From assembly GCA_950106755.1 (NCBI GenBank), contig OX467092.1:9858001-9922000 (forward strand): a DNA stretch of 64,000 bases. The letters run 5' to 3'. The position numbers were made by a program, and so were the translations under genes. This stretch comes from Climacium dendroides. Taxonomy: Eukaryota > Streptophyta > Bryopsida > Hypnales > Climaciaceae. Shown in pieces: positions 1 through 12,999 of the stretch (the first letter of the stretch is position 1; each line of letters opens with the position of its first letter). Below the pieces are notes generated by a model. The model saw only the letters and a program-made list of their open reading frames with translations. It had not been told where the DNA came from and ran no database searches.

Positions 1-881
1 CTGCCTCCCATTCAAGAAAGTTATGCGGTTTGAACATGGTTTGAAAATGCTAAAGGAAGCGGTTAATAACATGCTTGCTATAACTTTGAGTGATGGGATC
101 AGAAACATATGCTAATGCTTGGAGAGATCAGAAACCAACCTTGCACGTAGAAGCAATCCAGATCCAGATGCGCGATGACTCGGGTGTCGCCCGAATCGCG
201 TCTCGACACGGACATTGTCGACGCCGGTCTCTTCCACTCGCTCTGTCTTTTTTATATTCTAACTCAGCTGCAATTGTAAGCGCTAGTGGACATTCTATGA
301 ACACCTAAACCCTAATAACGAAAAGTTTGAGTGAAAGCACCGCCTGTCGGAGAAAAGACAACAGTAGTCGTTCGCTTTTCGAATTTCGATTGCACAACAA
401 ATTGAAAACAGTGTTGTACATGTTCGTACAAGTTATGCCCGGCACACGAAAGGGACAAAGTAACTTGATAACGGTTGTATATAAAAGCTACGGAAAGACC
501 AAGCACATTAGAAATGTTTGTCTTTCATCTGAGCCATGCCTCACGGAGACAAGCGACTCCTATATTATCATGCAGCGAAGAACACAGCACTTGCTTAGCT
601 TTAGGACTAAGATAAACCAAGAGGCCATCGTAGGCAAACCCTAAACGACCAAGCGCATAACGATACTTACGGAATGAAAGCGCCACGTAGGAAAAAAAGA
701 GATTTTCTACAGGGAATGGATAAACCCATCCTTGACCACTTTCTCGTGGGAATCGACTTCTGGGCTCACTCATGCCTCACGGCGTGGCAATTTTGAGATT
801 TCCTTTCAATTGCACAACTTAGGCTCGTGTATTCTGCATGTACAAAATTTCCCAGAGCAGTGTTGCTTCTCTTCTATAGCC
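1..881. other. Upstream region and 5' leader of the TROL-like gene; no gene seen
   Basis: No open reading frame here looks like a known protein. The last 100 bases or so run into the start codon at 882 and are presumably promoter and 5' untranslated sequence. A frame-compatible upstream extension exists, but it reads through low-quality sequence with no transit-peptide character, so I did not use it. Confidence 0.5.
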
Positions 882-3800
882 ATGGAGGTCTTGCCTGGAG
901 TGGCGTTAGCTTCTTCTTCCTGTTCAATAATTTCGCAGTGTAGTTCCTCGTCGTCCAAATCATCCAAATCTCCCAAATCGTGTCCAAGTTCGTCGCCAAT
1001 TGTACAATTTCAGCCTTCGGGTATCGTGTCCACGCTCTTCGGCTCTCTCATCGCGTCCGTTCCGCCATCGCTGGCAGTGAATTACAACGACTTCGTCACT
1101 CGAACAGAAACTGTCCAAGCCGATGGCGCAAGCGATTTCACCAGCAACCCGGCAGTGCTGTTCGCAGGGGTGGCTGCGGCGGTGGCGGTGCCCTTGATCG
1201 CATTTCGTTTCCTAAACCCGCAATCGTTCGGGTCGGCGTCTCCGCTCTCGGCGTTTGCTGCGCTTGCAGAACCGAATGCGCAGTTGCTTGACATTCGGGC
1301 GCCAGAGGACGCAAAAGCTTCCGGCAGTCCCAATCTCAAATCTCTTCGCAAGAAACTCGTGCAGGTCAGGACTCTTAAATGTGCAAAAACTTCGAAACTG
1401 ACACTGTGAAATTCAAATTGTTTGTTACTAGAATGGTTTGTCACTAGATTTGTTTCTATTCGATTTGTAGCTGGAAATGTCGCTAGAATTGTTGCTATTC
1501 GAATTTTTTGTGGCAAGGTTGAGACTCCATTAACCATACAGTACATTAGATGATGCTCCATTGACCATGCAGGTGAACTTTGATTTGTGGGAAGTGTGTT
1601 ATCTTTTGACGTTTCTTTCTTTTTGCAACTGATTCTTAGCTTAACACAGAATAAATGTATACAAATTCTCTCCGTCGACACCAGGTTCTCGATTGTTGTA
1701 GGCAAAGGCTCAAATGTGGAATGGAGACTTTACACATGTGTGTTGAATGGAGACTTTACATTAGAAGTTGTTTTCGGAATTTAGCTTCATTGGAGACTTG
1801 TGGTGCAGGTGCCGTACAAATCCGAGGATAGCTCCTTTGTTGACAAGGTGTTGGCGAAGTACCGAGATGCGGAGAATACCACGCTTTACATTTTGGATGA
1901 GTTGGATGGAAATGCTCTGGCGGTTGCGCAGCTGCTCGCGAATAGTGGATTTGAGAAGGCGTTCGCTATTACTGGAGGCGTCGAAGGATGGCAGGTTGCA
2001 CACATCCTCTTTGTGTTTGTTCTCTGGGTTTTTTTAGGAGTTGATTAGGTCTTTGGGGGAACTTTCTTTTGGTCAATTTGAATTGTTTTTGAGCAACGCA
2101 TGTAATGTTCTTCACTGATTCTGGTGATATAAGATTTGGTCCCATCTGTGTTCTTCTTCGATCAGTCGAATCGGTTGGGAAGTTACGCAAATCCTGACTC
2201 TGGTCTTTGGCCTTCGGGTTTCTGATTACTAACCCTTAATTGGGTGCATGATTTTTTGTTTGAGCAACGCATGCAATGTTGTTCGCTGATTCTGGTGATA
2301 TAAGATTTGACTGAAATTCTATTATTTTCACACAATGTGATCAATCGAATTGGTGGTGCAAATCTCTCTGTTCTTCGGTTTTCTGATTGTTAACCCTTTG
2401 ATTGGGCTTCATGTTTTTTTAGGAGTTTTGAGTAGGTTGCATGGGGACTCTGTTTTCCACTTTTGTTTATTTTTTGAGTAACACGTGCAATGTTCTTTGC
2501 TGATTCTGGTGGTATTAGATTTGTCTCCATTTGAATTGCATTTTTTACAATATGAACAGTTTACAATATGAGCAATCGTATTGGTCATTAAGGAAAAATG
2601 AGACCTTGGTATTATAGGGATTATTTGATCGCTGCCTTTTGTCTTTGTTTCATTGAAAAATATTAGATGCATTGCACGTGGTGTTTTTTTAACCCGTTTT
2701 GAGTTGGTCGTTCGGGGACTTTATTTTGTCCAATTGTGTTTACCTTTGACCTACACGTGCAGTTTTCTTCACTGATTCTAGTAGTATAAAAATTTGACCC
2801 GTTTTGAATTGTATGTCGTATAATGTGAGCCATCGAATTGGTCGTTTTGAAACCATGGATCCTTGGTCTTCAGGGGTTAAGCTTCGATTTTTCAAATTTG
2901 ACGTGATCCGCATGCCCTTGCAGACGAGTGAGCTGCCGTGGTTGGAACCAAGGAAGGGCTTTAGTCTCAACATTGACGGCCTCAAGAATCTCTTCTCTGG
3001 CTCGGTACAATTGTGCTGCTCCCATTCTCATTTCCTTGTTGTTGCTTTTCTTAATTAGAACTGCACATGCTATTTGCACACTACGGTAGTTTTGTCCTCA
3101 AGGAAAAAACTGCAAAGCTTGCTTGAAGATCGCCAATTCCCTAAAATTCATAGTTTCAAAGGACTACGTAATAAGGGGCTGGCGATTGCCAACCCTTGAA
3201 ACTCACAGCCCATTTAGTGAGAGGATTTTGCTAGATTGTGTCATTATCGTACCCCGTGTGCAGTTTTTACAAATATGGCGCAAATAAACTTTTGACATCC
3301 TTTGAAAGCTTGGAAGTGATGAATCCCTGACTATTGTTGGCTTGCAGGAGAATCCAAACCTTGTGCCGGCGACGTTGGGAGCAGCTGCAGCTGCTGGCAT
3401 TGGTGTTGCTGTCTTCACTGAGGTCTGGCCTACCCACTTCACCACTTCGCATTTTCTCTGATAAGTATCAGCAACATCATTTCTAGCCTAAAATTCTTGA
3501 AAAAGAGCCCCGAATTCAAGGACGAATCAGGTCATTCAAGATGCTCTTATGCTATGTCTTGTTCTTTCTTAGATGCGCATCCTCTAACGTCTTGAGTACC
3601 AGAATTGAGGAAAGATGTCTCTGACATAAATCACTTCAAGAGCTCCCTGGCCTCCTAAATTGACATGTGTGAGCAAGCAAAACTAGCATACTGTTCACGA
3701 ATTTGATTGAATTCAATCATACCTTCATTTTTAATGTGTTGTCAATGAACTGCAAGATAAATGCGTTTGTAGAACAAATTAAGATGAACTGTAAGATGGG

Positions 3801-5044
3801 TGCTCTTATTGAACAACTATGTTATGGAGTTTTTGAAGAGATTGGCTCTTAATGAGTGTTCTGTTGATTGACTGTTGCAGGCAGAAACAATGTTACAGTT
3901 ACTGGGGTCAGCTGCGTTCATACAGATCTTTGCGAGAAAGTTCATGTTTGCGGATGTGAGTTCACGACTCTGACTCCATTCTCTGTTGTACATGCCGGAG
4001 GGGAAATGATTGACCAAACTTGAACAAGATATATTATTTGACACTATGATACCAAATATGGGGTGGCAGAGCTTGCAATTTGTGCTGCGATATTTTCCTG
4101 CTTCTTTCCAAATACGGCCCCGTTCAATGCTGAGCCCCAAATCTTTTGTCTCCAAAATACTTGTCCCTGAGTGAAGTTTTCAAGTCTTAGAACATAATCA
4201 CTTATATTTTTGGAACCGACAGCTTTCACTCGGGCTTCTATCCTCAGCACTTGTCTAATTTATTTTTTTGTGTACTGAATGTGGTGTCAATGCGGATTGG
4301 GGGATGGTGTTGCAGGATAGGGAAAAGACCATAAAAGAAATTCAAAATTTTTTGGATACCAAGGTCGCTCCGAAAGAGTTTGCTACAGAATTGAAGGTAC
4401 TACTGACCTTATTGCTTGCAGTTTCTCCTCTTTTTTTTCAATATGGAGGTTTCAAATAACACTTTGACTGTGGAATGGATGGTAGCATCTCCTACAAAGA
4501 ATCTTTTTGCACTCAGATATATTTTTGGCATCTTCAAGTTCTTCCCTTTCTTCCACCGTCCTCTCTACTATTCTCTCCACCATTCCTCTGGGCTCCACGT
4601 TATCCTACACATGGTTTTTTCCAAGAAGGATGGTCTTCCAACTGGCTGAAGACTCTTAGCATTATATTCTACAACCTTGTCGAAGATTATCTGGTCCATA
4701 AGTTGTACGATGAATGAAGAGCGCCTAAGAGATCCATTAAAGGAGTCGCATTAAAGGGGGTCGCGTTGAATGAAATATTACGAGTTATGACACTTTCGTT
4801 CTCAACTAAAGAAATCTTGACACATTTGCACTGACTAGTCAGCATAGCATCATGGTTTGACAGGGTGGTGATTCTTCTTGGAACTGATATAAATTGCATC
4901 CCGTACCAGGAAGTTGGAAGAGTACTCAACCCAATAGAAGGTGCGGAGGTCAACAAGGGAGCAAGAGGAAGTGCAGCAGTAGAGGCGAAAAAATTGAAGG
5001 TGGACACTGTCATACCGGAGTTAAAAGTTGCGGACCAGGCTTGA
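882..5044 (+). CDS. TROL: TROL/STR4-like thylakoid rhodanese-domain protein, chloroplast
   Basis: Exons 882-1364, 1809-1994, 2924-3004, 3348-3422, 3881-3955, 4316-4396 and 4910-5044, all phase 0 with GT-AG introns, give 371 residues. The start sits in a GCCATGG context and opens a Ser-rich transit-peptide-like leader. A hydrophobic segment lies at about 91-111. A rhodanese-like domain follows (QLLDIRA near 120-130, then ILDELDGN at 189-196 and a GGVEGW end), and a second hydrophobic segment at about 258-274. Exons 3-6 carry the family blocks LPWLEPRK, LLGSAAF and TKVAPKEF. The usual catalytic Cys position of the loop reads Asp (D191), as in TROL, so sulfurtransferase activity is unlikely. In Arabidopsis TROL tethers ferredoxin-NADP reductase to thylakoids. 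The short C-terminus (about 44 residues from exon 7) lacks a proline-rich PEPE stretch and an ITEP motif, so FNR binding is not supported. It could equally be called STR4-like. Confidence 0.88.
2020..2885 (+). repeat. Four degenerate copies of dispersed repeat family A in TROL intron 2
   Basis: Intron 2 holds about four head-to-tail diverged copies of a unit of roughly 170-240 bases. Recurrent words are GAGTTTTGAGTAGGTT, GGGGACT, GAGCAACGCATG, TGATTCTGGTGATATAAGATTTG, a TTTGAATTCTAT-like stretch, CACAATATGA and CAATCGAATTGGT, ending near CCTTGGTCTTCAGGGGTTAA. Related single copies occur near 25265, 32400, 42510, 48470 and 55010. Confidence 0.75.
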
Positions 5045-6652
5045 TTTACAACGGCGATCATCACAAAGTAAGTGCAAAATCCAGTGGCAGCTGACCCAAA
5101 GCGTGTGACACTTTCCTTTCGAGTCAGACCTAAATGATTAGCAAGCTAGCATGGAGTGGAAAGGTACTGAACTGGGAGATTAGAATTCAATGCCACAATC
5201 CAACATAGAAACCAACCGCTTCCAGTCTGACAAGGTCGAGCAGTTTCCCATTTCAAATAGGATGTGTATATGACCCTTTGTTCATCTGAGTGTCTCTTAC
5301 TAGCTCCTCAACGTAGATTGGCGTGAAGTGGCCGTCTCCTCCGAGCTCGTATTTGAAAATCTTGCACTAGTTGATCTCGGGTCGCCTGAGCTCTCCTGGT
5401 CCTGAGTTGTGCAATTGCATCCTTTGCACTTAATCTGATACAGGGCTTTTTTGCAAGGGTGGCATTAGTTGGATGGGGTGTGTTGGTTTGGTGTGTTTTG
5501 TATATGAATTTGGTCAATCTCATCAGGTGTGGAAGGTAGTTTTTTTAAAGTAGAAGTGAAGTATCCCATATCTAAGTGCTCAAACTTTTGGACTTGAAAT
5601 ATAACTTTCAAAAGTAATAATCAAGACCTGGGCATACAAGTTTGAATTGGAGGACCTCTAGGGATTATGGTTTTATTCCACACCATCTCATTGCATGTTT
5701 GGTTTCTCATATATTTGTGGAATACAATGTGTGTAGTGGTTCCAATAAATTTCTTTGTCCACATTGTAACAGTTTTAGGACTTTATGAAGACAAGGCAAC
5801 AACCTCTTTGTCTTTGTTTCATACAAAATGAAAAAGATAACCAAATAAATTTTCCTTATAAGTTGAGCATAGATATTCTTGGCATATAATTCTTCAAAAT
5901 TTACAACATGTTTCATTTCATTCCTTTATAAATCCTATTCATTGCAAGTGCTACCAAGGTATTCTTGGTGCAACATGAAAATCAAAGCTATAGAAAAATT
6001 TATTCTTCTTCTACTTCATAGTAACAAACTTGAGGCTCATTAGGCTAAAGTGAACATGCTTCAAATTAGTCTTTTGACTCTTCTTTTGCTTTGCCATGTT
6101 AAATTTCAAAGGAATTGAATTGAAGAGACTTTTTAAAGTGATAACCAAAATATGGATTTTCTTTTTTGTATTTACTTAAAAGGTGCATGAATTGAAATAT
6201 ATAGTGTGACAAAAGTTGGACACCATATTAAGCTAAATCCAATGGCATATGACATTTCTAATTTGGATAATTATTGCACCTCCTACATGACACAAAAGCC
6301 ACAAAATGATCATGTGTTATACAAGTATGATGTTGTATTTGAACATGATAAGGTTTGAATGTTAAAATGACATCCCAATGAAAAATGATAATTGTTGATT
6401 TGTCAATCCAATGGTGTGTGTGTGTCTTGCCATATTTACATACATATATAATTTATATTCTAGATGTTTGTACAATACTACATATAGAGTTTCCCACACA
6501 CCATTAACCTAAAAGGTTTTAGAGTCTTGGCATCCACAATATGAGTTATGAATGTCTTCAAAAGCTTGATGTTGGAATCACATGAAATAAATGAATGTCA
6601 TCCAAAATCCAATACAAAAGAAATGAATAATCTTCCTACAAAAACTAGATTA

Positions 6653-6690
6653 AAAAATAATAATAATGATAATAATAATAATAATAATAC
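6653..6690. repeat. AT-rich trinucleotide microsatellite (AAT)n
   Basis: An uninterrupted run of about a dozen AAT/ATA units with one GAT variant, in intergenic DNA. Confidence 0.8.
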
Positions 6691-9600
6691 ATATTATGAA
6701 TGCCAAGGCCAAAGAGATTGAAATACCATCTTTGGAGAATCTTAAGTGAAGATAGTTGACCCCTTTCACTTTCAAAAAACTTGAACTAAAACACTCAACA
6801 AATTCCCTTTACATCAAATTTCAATTGTTCTATTGACATTATGATGAAGAAGAAATAAGGCTTTATTGTCATGCAAGTTGCTTCCAACAAAATCAAAGGC
6901 TAACCTCAAAAATCCTAGACCAATTATATCAGATAGTGAGTTTCGTCTATCCTTCAACAATCTCACTAATTTAGTCATTTTGACTTTGGAGCTTTAATTA
7001 TGATTTTTTGGCTAAGTTTTGAATTAAATCATGTAGAGGTGGAAAAAAATTGATAAAATTTAGATCTTGTATCCTGATTCTTTTCAAGCCATTATTCATT
7101 TGCCTAGAAAGCTCCAAATCTACATTTCTATCCCTACCAAGGATACTTTAAGGGTTAGGTCTAACTCAAAGATTTAGTTTTTTTACCTCTTATAAGTAAA
7201 TGTGATTAACCCCTAAAGGACCATTATATTTAGAGGCCCAAGATTGCTCCAAAATACTAGTTCCCAAAGCAAGGTCAAAATCTTCATTAATATTTATTTT
7301 TTAATAAAACCAATCATATGATTGTTTGATTAACTTATTCAAGTACATTGTTTCAAAATTTGAAAGTGAATTTTTCTACCAATTGTAGGTTTAATGTGCC
7401 TAAACTTCAAAATGTAGGTTTTTTAAGTCCTTCCCAATAGTGACGTTTGATCTTTCAACATTTTAAAGGAAAAACACATATGTTGTATAACTTGTAAATT
7501 TTAGTCAATAAGTTGAAAAATGGATTGAAAATACATATATTAAAAAATTTAACCAAAAAAACTTTCATATTCATTTTTAAAAAAAATTGTAAGTGTAAGG
7601 TGTTACTAAATGAAATGGTGAGAATGGTGAGAATATTCTAGCAAAAAATTAATATCTTTTATTATATTTTTATTTGAAAACTTTCAAAATTGAAAGCAAA
7701 AGATGATTTTATATGATTTTTCTACCATCTCTACTTGTAAAAAAAAATTCTTCATAAGTTTGATTTTGGAATTCAATGGTTCAATTTTTTTGAGTAGGTT
7801 TCAATTTATACGATTTCAAAAAAGTAATTAATATTTTTTAGAATATACCTTTTGCTTCCCAATTTGATATTGAAATTGAAAAAAAACTTTTAACTTTTGC
7901 AAATTTTATCAAATTGGCATGAAACAAAGCTTTGCACATAAATTATGATGAGAAGCATCCATTTTTAAAAAATCATGCAAAAATTCCAAATTATGAAGTC
8001 AATAGGGCCTACTTGAGTTCTCAAAAAGCCCAAAGCAAGCTCCTCAGTCCTTTAGGGATTAATAATCAATGAAAAAATCCTATAGTTCTAGACTAATTGC
8101 ACCTCCTATAATTTCAATTTTTTTAATCAATTTGAATATTAATCAAACGATCTAATTAATTAAGCATTAAATGAGATTTTAGGCAATGGAGGGACCATTT
8201 TAGGATTGTTTCATTTGTTGTGAACTAGTGCATTTTTGTCAAAATATTAAATGATTTTTTACAAAAAAATTAATTTTTAAATCAAATTAAATTATTAATA
8301 AAAATTACCATTTAAAAAATCTATTTAAAAATATTATTAATTAAATATTATTATTTAGTGTGGCAATCTTCCAACCACATCAAACTATTGATGTGGCAAA
8401 GTTTCCAAGTTCCCCTCAATTTAGGAACTTGTGGTCTTGTTTAGGCCCCAAAATGAGTGAAAGATGTTGGAAGTTGATGGTAAGTTCATCCATCCTTGAA
8501 AGTTGAGAGAGATATACATTGGGAGATGAATATAAAACCACCCACAAATAGGTTGCAAGTCTACATTTCTTTTATTTGTTGAAAAATTCATCTAATTTTG
8601 AAAATTTTATGATAAATAGTGGCAACTTTTCAAATTCAAATGAACATTCAATTTCAAAACCCACATAAATTATCAAGCCCTTTTTTATATATTTTATGAC
8701 AAAAAAGAAGATTGAATAAAACAAACATAGTAGTCAATACCCAAATCAATTGAAGTAGTGAACCAATAATCAACAATATTCATCCAATAGAATTGATGGT
8801 GCTATAATTGCAAAACATGAATACATTTACTATACATTCAGTAGGGTAAATCACAATTGAAGGCCTTCCCTCAACTCTTCCCTTGAAATTATTGACAAGT
8901 CCATCAAATTATAGCTACCATGGAGACATGTACGTATTTAATCTTGCTTTTGAAGTTTATATACATTGATCTTGCAAATGGTGAGAGTCTTACTCTAAAA
9001 TCTTAGGTGGAAGAACTCAAACAAATTAATTAAGATCCTACAATTGGATTTATTGAAAAATAAACAATGGTAAAAAAATTTATATTTTATTTTGGTACAA
9101 ATATTTTAAAGTAGCTTTGCAAAAAATTGCAAAACTTAAGGGGACCTTTTTCTTTAGTAAAGTCAATAATATCACAAATTGAGAATTTCAGTAACATCCA
9201 TTACAAACATAGTCAACTATTTTTCCAAACAATAATAGGATGATAAATTATCTTCTATTATCCTTTAGGACTCCTTGAAGACATTCAATGATCACAAAAC
9301 TTGCTCCATGGCGTCAATATTGATATAGTAGCTTGACAACACTACCTACGTAGGCCATGTAGCAAGATAAGCATTTTGTTATTGCTTTCTGTGCCACTAT
9401 ATCCCAATGCTATGTCACATTTAAAAATCATGATTCTATTGAGTCCAAATTTGAGGATTTTAATATATATAGATAGAATTGATATTATTGGTTAAATATG
9501 TATCTAGCTATAATATTAGCACCTTGCCAAGGATTCCTCCTTATCAAACTTATTGACATTGACAATCTTGCATTTGTAAGCCAATACTGCAGGTCCCTAT

Positions 9601-10074
9601 ATCTCATCTCCACACCAACCTAAAGGAGGAAAATAGTATGCCATTATTGTTGATCCTTTTTGGTACTAGTGAGGACATCTTTATAGATTTAAAGTCTAAG
9701 AGCTCTTTGTAGGAAGACAAATGTAAATTTGGAGCTTTACAAGCAAAATGAATTACGGCTTGAAAAGAATCTAGGGACTAAAAGTTTATATTTGCAAGTT
9801 ATCTTCTTATTCCATCTCTAACATGAAATCATTTAAAGTGGCTTGCACAATAATCGTGAAGCATAGAGTGACCACTCAAGACAAATTGTTGAATAATAAA
9901 CAAAAAATATTTTTTCAACTTACTTGATTATATTTCATCTTTTTTGTAGCTCTCATAATAAGAAAAAATATTTTTATTTCGGATTAGATTTGGAAATGAA
10001 TGTTCTAGTTTTCTAAGACAAAATTAGCTTTGCCAAGTTTCTCAATGCTTTCATTTCTATGTGAGTAATGAGAA

Positions 10075-10260
10075 ACTACATTTAAGGAGCAACTTTGCTT
10101 TGATGTTGAATGAAACACAATCCAAAGTGTAAGTCCAATGTTTAAAACAAAAAGTGTCCTAGAAGTCAAAAAGTTGCATTTTTTTTTACAAGACTCAAAT
10201 TTTGTTGATCAACAATTATGATTCTCCTTTTGCAACTATTGCACCCTCTTAAATGCATAT
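10075..10260 (+). repeat. Dispersed repeat family F, copy 1
   Basis: Shares ordered blocks with 14450-14625: AAGGAGCAACTTTGC versus GAGGAGCAGCTTTGC, then CTAGAAGT, and TTTTGCAACTATTGCACCC versus CTCTTGCAACTATTGCAC. The same order and spacing point to common descent of both copies. Confidence 0.6.
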
Positions 10261-11289
10261 CATTCCAAATTTTTTTTATCTTTTTTGCAAAATTAACCAA
10301 TATTGTGTACTTGGAAGTTTGCTCTTAGGGTTTAGAGTCAATCCATATGGTGGAATCGGCCAAACTTTGCAAAAAAGACAATAGATTTTTCAGAATTCTA
10401 CATAAAGTGCATAATATTTGCAAGAAGAAAATCAAAATAATTGCTTGACAAAATTATAGGGAGACTTCTATAAAAAGTGAGAATTCAAAGAAGTTTTTGA
10501 ATCCTAAAAAATTAACTTAACATTTGGTATTAGAACATATTGGTTGCTTTTAGTTACACAACAAAAAAAAGCTACTTGTGAAAACCTAGTTTCACCTTAC
10601 ACATAAGACAAAGCTACTCCTAAATGTAAATTCTTCCTATTGATAGAGAAGTATAAACATCATAGAAGTTGACAAAAGCAATTTTGGTTTTGAAAAACTT
10701 GAATTTGTTTTTTGATTCTAATTATGAATGGAAGTTCACCCTAATCTCTTGAAAACATTCATAATCCATTCAATGGATATTGGTTCTTTTACAAGATAAA
10801 AGCACCATCAATTTGCCTTAAGCTCTTGAAAATACTCATAATCCACCCAAGGGATACCAATTCTCTCACAAGATAAGAGCATCATCAATCAATCACAATA
10901 CTAGGCCAAGGATAACATTTAAAATCCACTAGAGGTTTTGTTCATGGAATTTGGATGTTGTATAGTTAAAAGTCTTTTCCACACAAATTTTTTTATGCAT
11001 TTGTTGTAGGCTCTATTAGGAACAATAGACAATTGTAGCTTGGACAATGTCATTTATAGCCTCCCTTTATGTTCCAATTTATTATCATTAACTCCATCAA
11101 TGTTAGAAGTTTGCCACTATGGCCTAAGAACATGCACCCTACTTTGGAAAGTGCATGCAATAATATGTTAAGGAGTCATCTACTTTGCAAGGCAAATAGA
11201 CAATCAAGTTAGAAAACATGGCTCATTTTGCAAGCAAGTCTTGGCTAATTGGTGGTTGATTACCTAGCTAAGCCACTAGGCCCCAGTGG

Positions 11290-11372
11290 TGATGCTCTAA
11301 CCCACCTATGTGACCAAGTTTTAGTGCCCCTATATTGAAGTTGCATTAGAGTGAGGGTTAGAGCATCCCTAC
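11290..11372. repeat. Inverted repeat around GATGCTCTAACCC
   Basis: GGTGATGCTCTAACCC at the left is matched by GGGTTAGAGCATCCC at the right in inverse orientation, with about 50 bases between, so the stretch can fold into a stem of at least 13 pairs. Similar GAGCATC words lie near 12255 and 13030. Confidence 0.6.
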
Positions 11373-12999
11373 CTAGGGCTTCCATAATCCTATCCAAATT
11401 TCATCCAGATAGGGTAGAATCTCCCTATCACCATGCTCCATCCCAAAAACTTTAGGAAGGAGGGGTCCCAATTTCCTATCTTTGAGGTTGGATACGGATT
11501 TTTGATGCAATAAACCCTATACCATTTTTTACTCTTTGTTGCATGATGTGTAATTATTTGATTTAATGTATACTTTGCTAATTTCTACTGGTACTATTAT
11601 TTTGCCTTGGTTACTACCTTTGTAATTGCATCTTGACTTTTAATTGCATGTATTTAGCAAATAGTAAAATGTAGAAGGCAGAATTAGTGGGGGCTCACAT
11701 TCTATATCTCCTTCTCTTCTTCCCTTCATCCAAATGGGGATGGAGATAGGGAAAGTAAGGACTCACATTCTATATCCCCTTTTTTGCTTCTCTTCATCCA
11801 AATGAGGATGGAAATAGGGAAACTGCCTATGGAAATGTTTTTAAGTATGATTGCCATTAGGGAGCTAGGCCTCCTGAATTTGGATGGGCAACAAGGTTCC
11901 ATTGAATTTTTTTGAATATATGGACATTTGGTTGGCCTTTTAGGCTATAATATGTGTTAACATGGAACACAACGTTAGAGGGTCTATTGGAGGGCATTAT
12001 TTTGAATAACCAATAAATTTGGAGTCAACAAGATTGCACATTGTTTGGAGGTTCTGGTACAAAAGTTACCAAGACTAATGATCATTCAACAAGATTTATA
12101 GTGACTCATGAAGGCTACAAGTTGGCTACAAAACTACAAGACCTGTTTTTTTGAGTGTAATGGCAAGTTCCTAAACCCTTGTCAACCTTCAATCGAATGC
12201 ACAAACTCTTTCAGGCTCCAGCAACTAAAGCTCTAATCTCCCAATGGCAACTAGCTCTTAGAGCATCACCTTTGTAAATCCACAATCTACTACAATTGTG
12301 CATTAAGGTGGAGCCACCTATTACCAACAATTGCCCCATAGGCAATCAATAAGGTCTTTCAAATCCAAGAGAGGGTTGAACTCATTTGCGTTGATTTGAA
12401 TTCAAAAGAACTAGGTTTTAAAACTACTCTAGTCCGGACACCACCATGCCACCTGCCCTTCCTTTTAAGTGCCAAAGTTATCTACAAATATTCTCCAATG
12501 ATTAATATTGTAAGACTTTAGACAATGGACATGGATTGAGTCCAACTTTAGGCTTTTATAATTCATAGTAATTTTAGTTCAAGTTGTAAATTCACCAAAT
12601 TTTTTGCTATCTACGCCATTTCTATCTTTGCACTTTAGTAAATATTAGCTTTGCCAAATATTGTTGTAGATCATGTCTGTGATTTAACATTAGGAAAAAT
12701 TTAGGCTTGAAAGAGTTTGTCTAGGCTTGAAAGAAGTTGCCAAGTTTACACCCCCATAGTGCAATTATAAAAAAAATAAAATAAAATAAAATATTTTTTT
12801 ATTTTTTGAATTTGACATGGCACTATTGATGCCACGTCAATGCCATATTCAGATTGATTATTTTTTAATATTTTTTGTAAAAAAAAAATATTTTAATTTT
12901 TCCTGTACTTGCACTGCCAGAGTGTTGAATATCAAAAATTGGCGGCCTTTTCAGGCTGCTAATGGTTATCAGTTATGAGTGGCTCAACCTTATCTAAAA

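Larger units (their letters stand above)
5045..12990. other. About 8 kb gene-free AT-rich intergenic DNA
   Basis: No protein-like reading frame or exon could be supported after the TROL-like 3' untranslated region. The stretch is strongly AT-rich and probably decayed transposon-derived sequence. It holds a short ATA/AAT microsatellite near 6650-6690, an inverted pair at 11290-11372, and a copy of a dispersed repeat near 10075-10260. I saw no LTR boundary, primer-binding site or reverse transcriptase motif. Confidence 0.6.

Noticed and set aside
1082..1705. 207-codon minus-strand open frame opposite TROL exon 1
   Set aside because: It is the antisense shadow of a well-supported exon, runs into intron sequence and has no protein-like motif.
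5045..12990. Possible LTR retrotransposon in the long AT-rich spacer
   Set aside because: I looked for paired long terminal repeats, a tRNA-type primer site and RT or integrase motifs and saw none.
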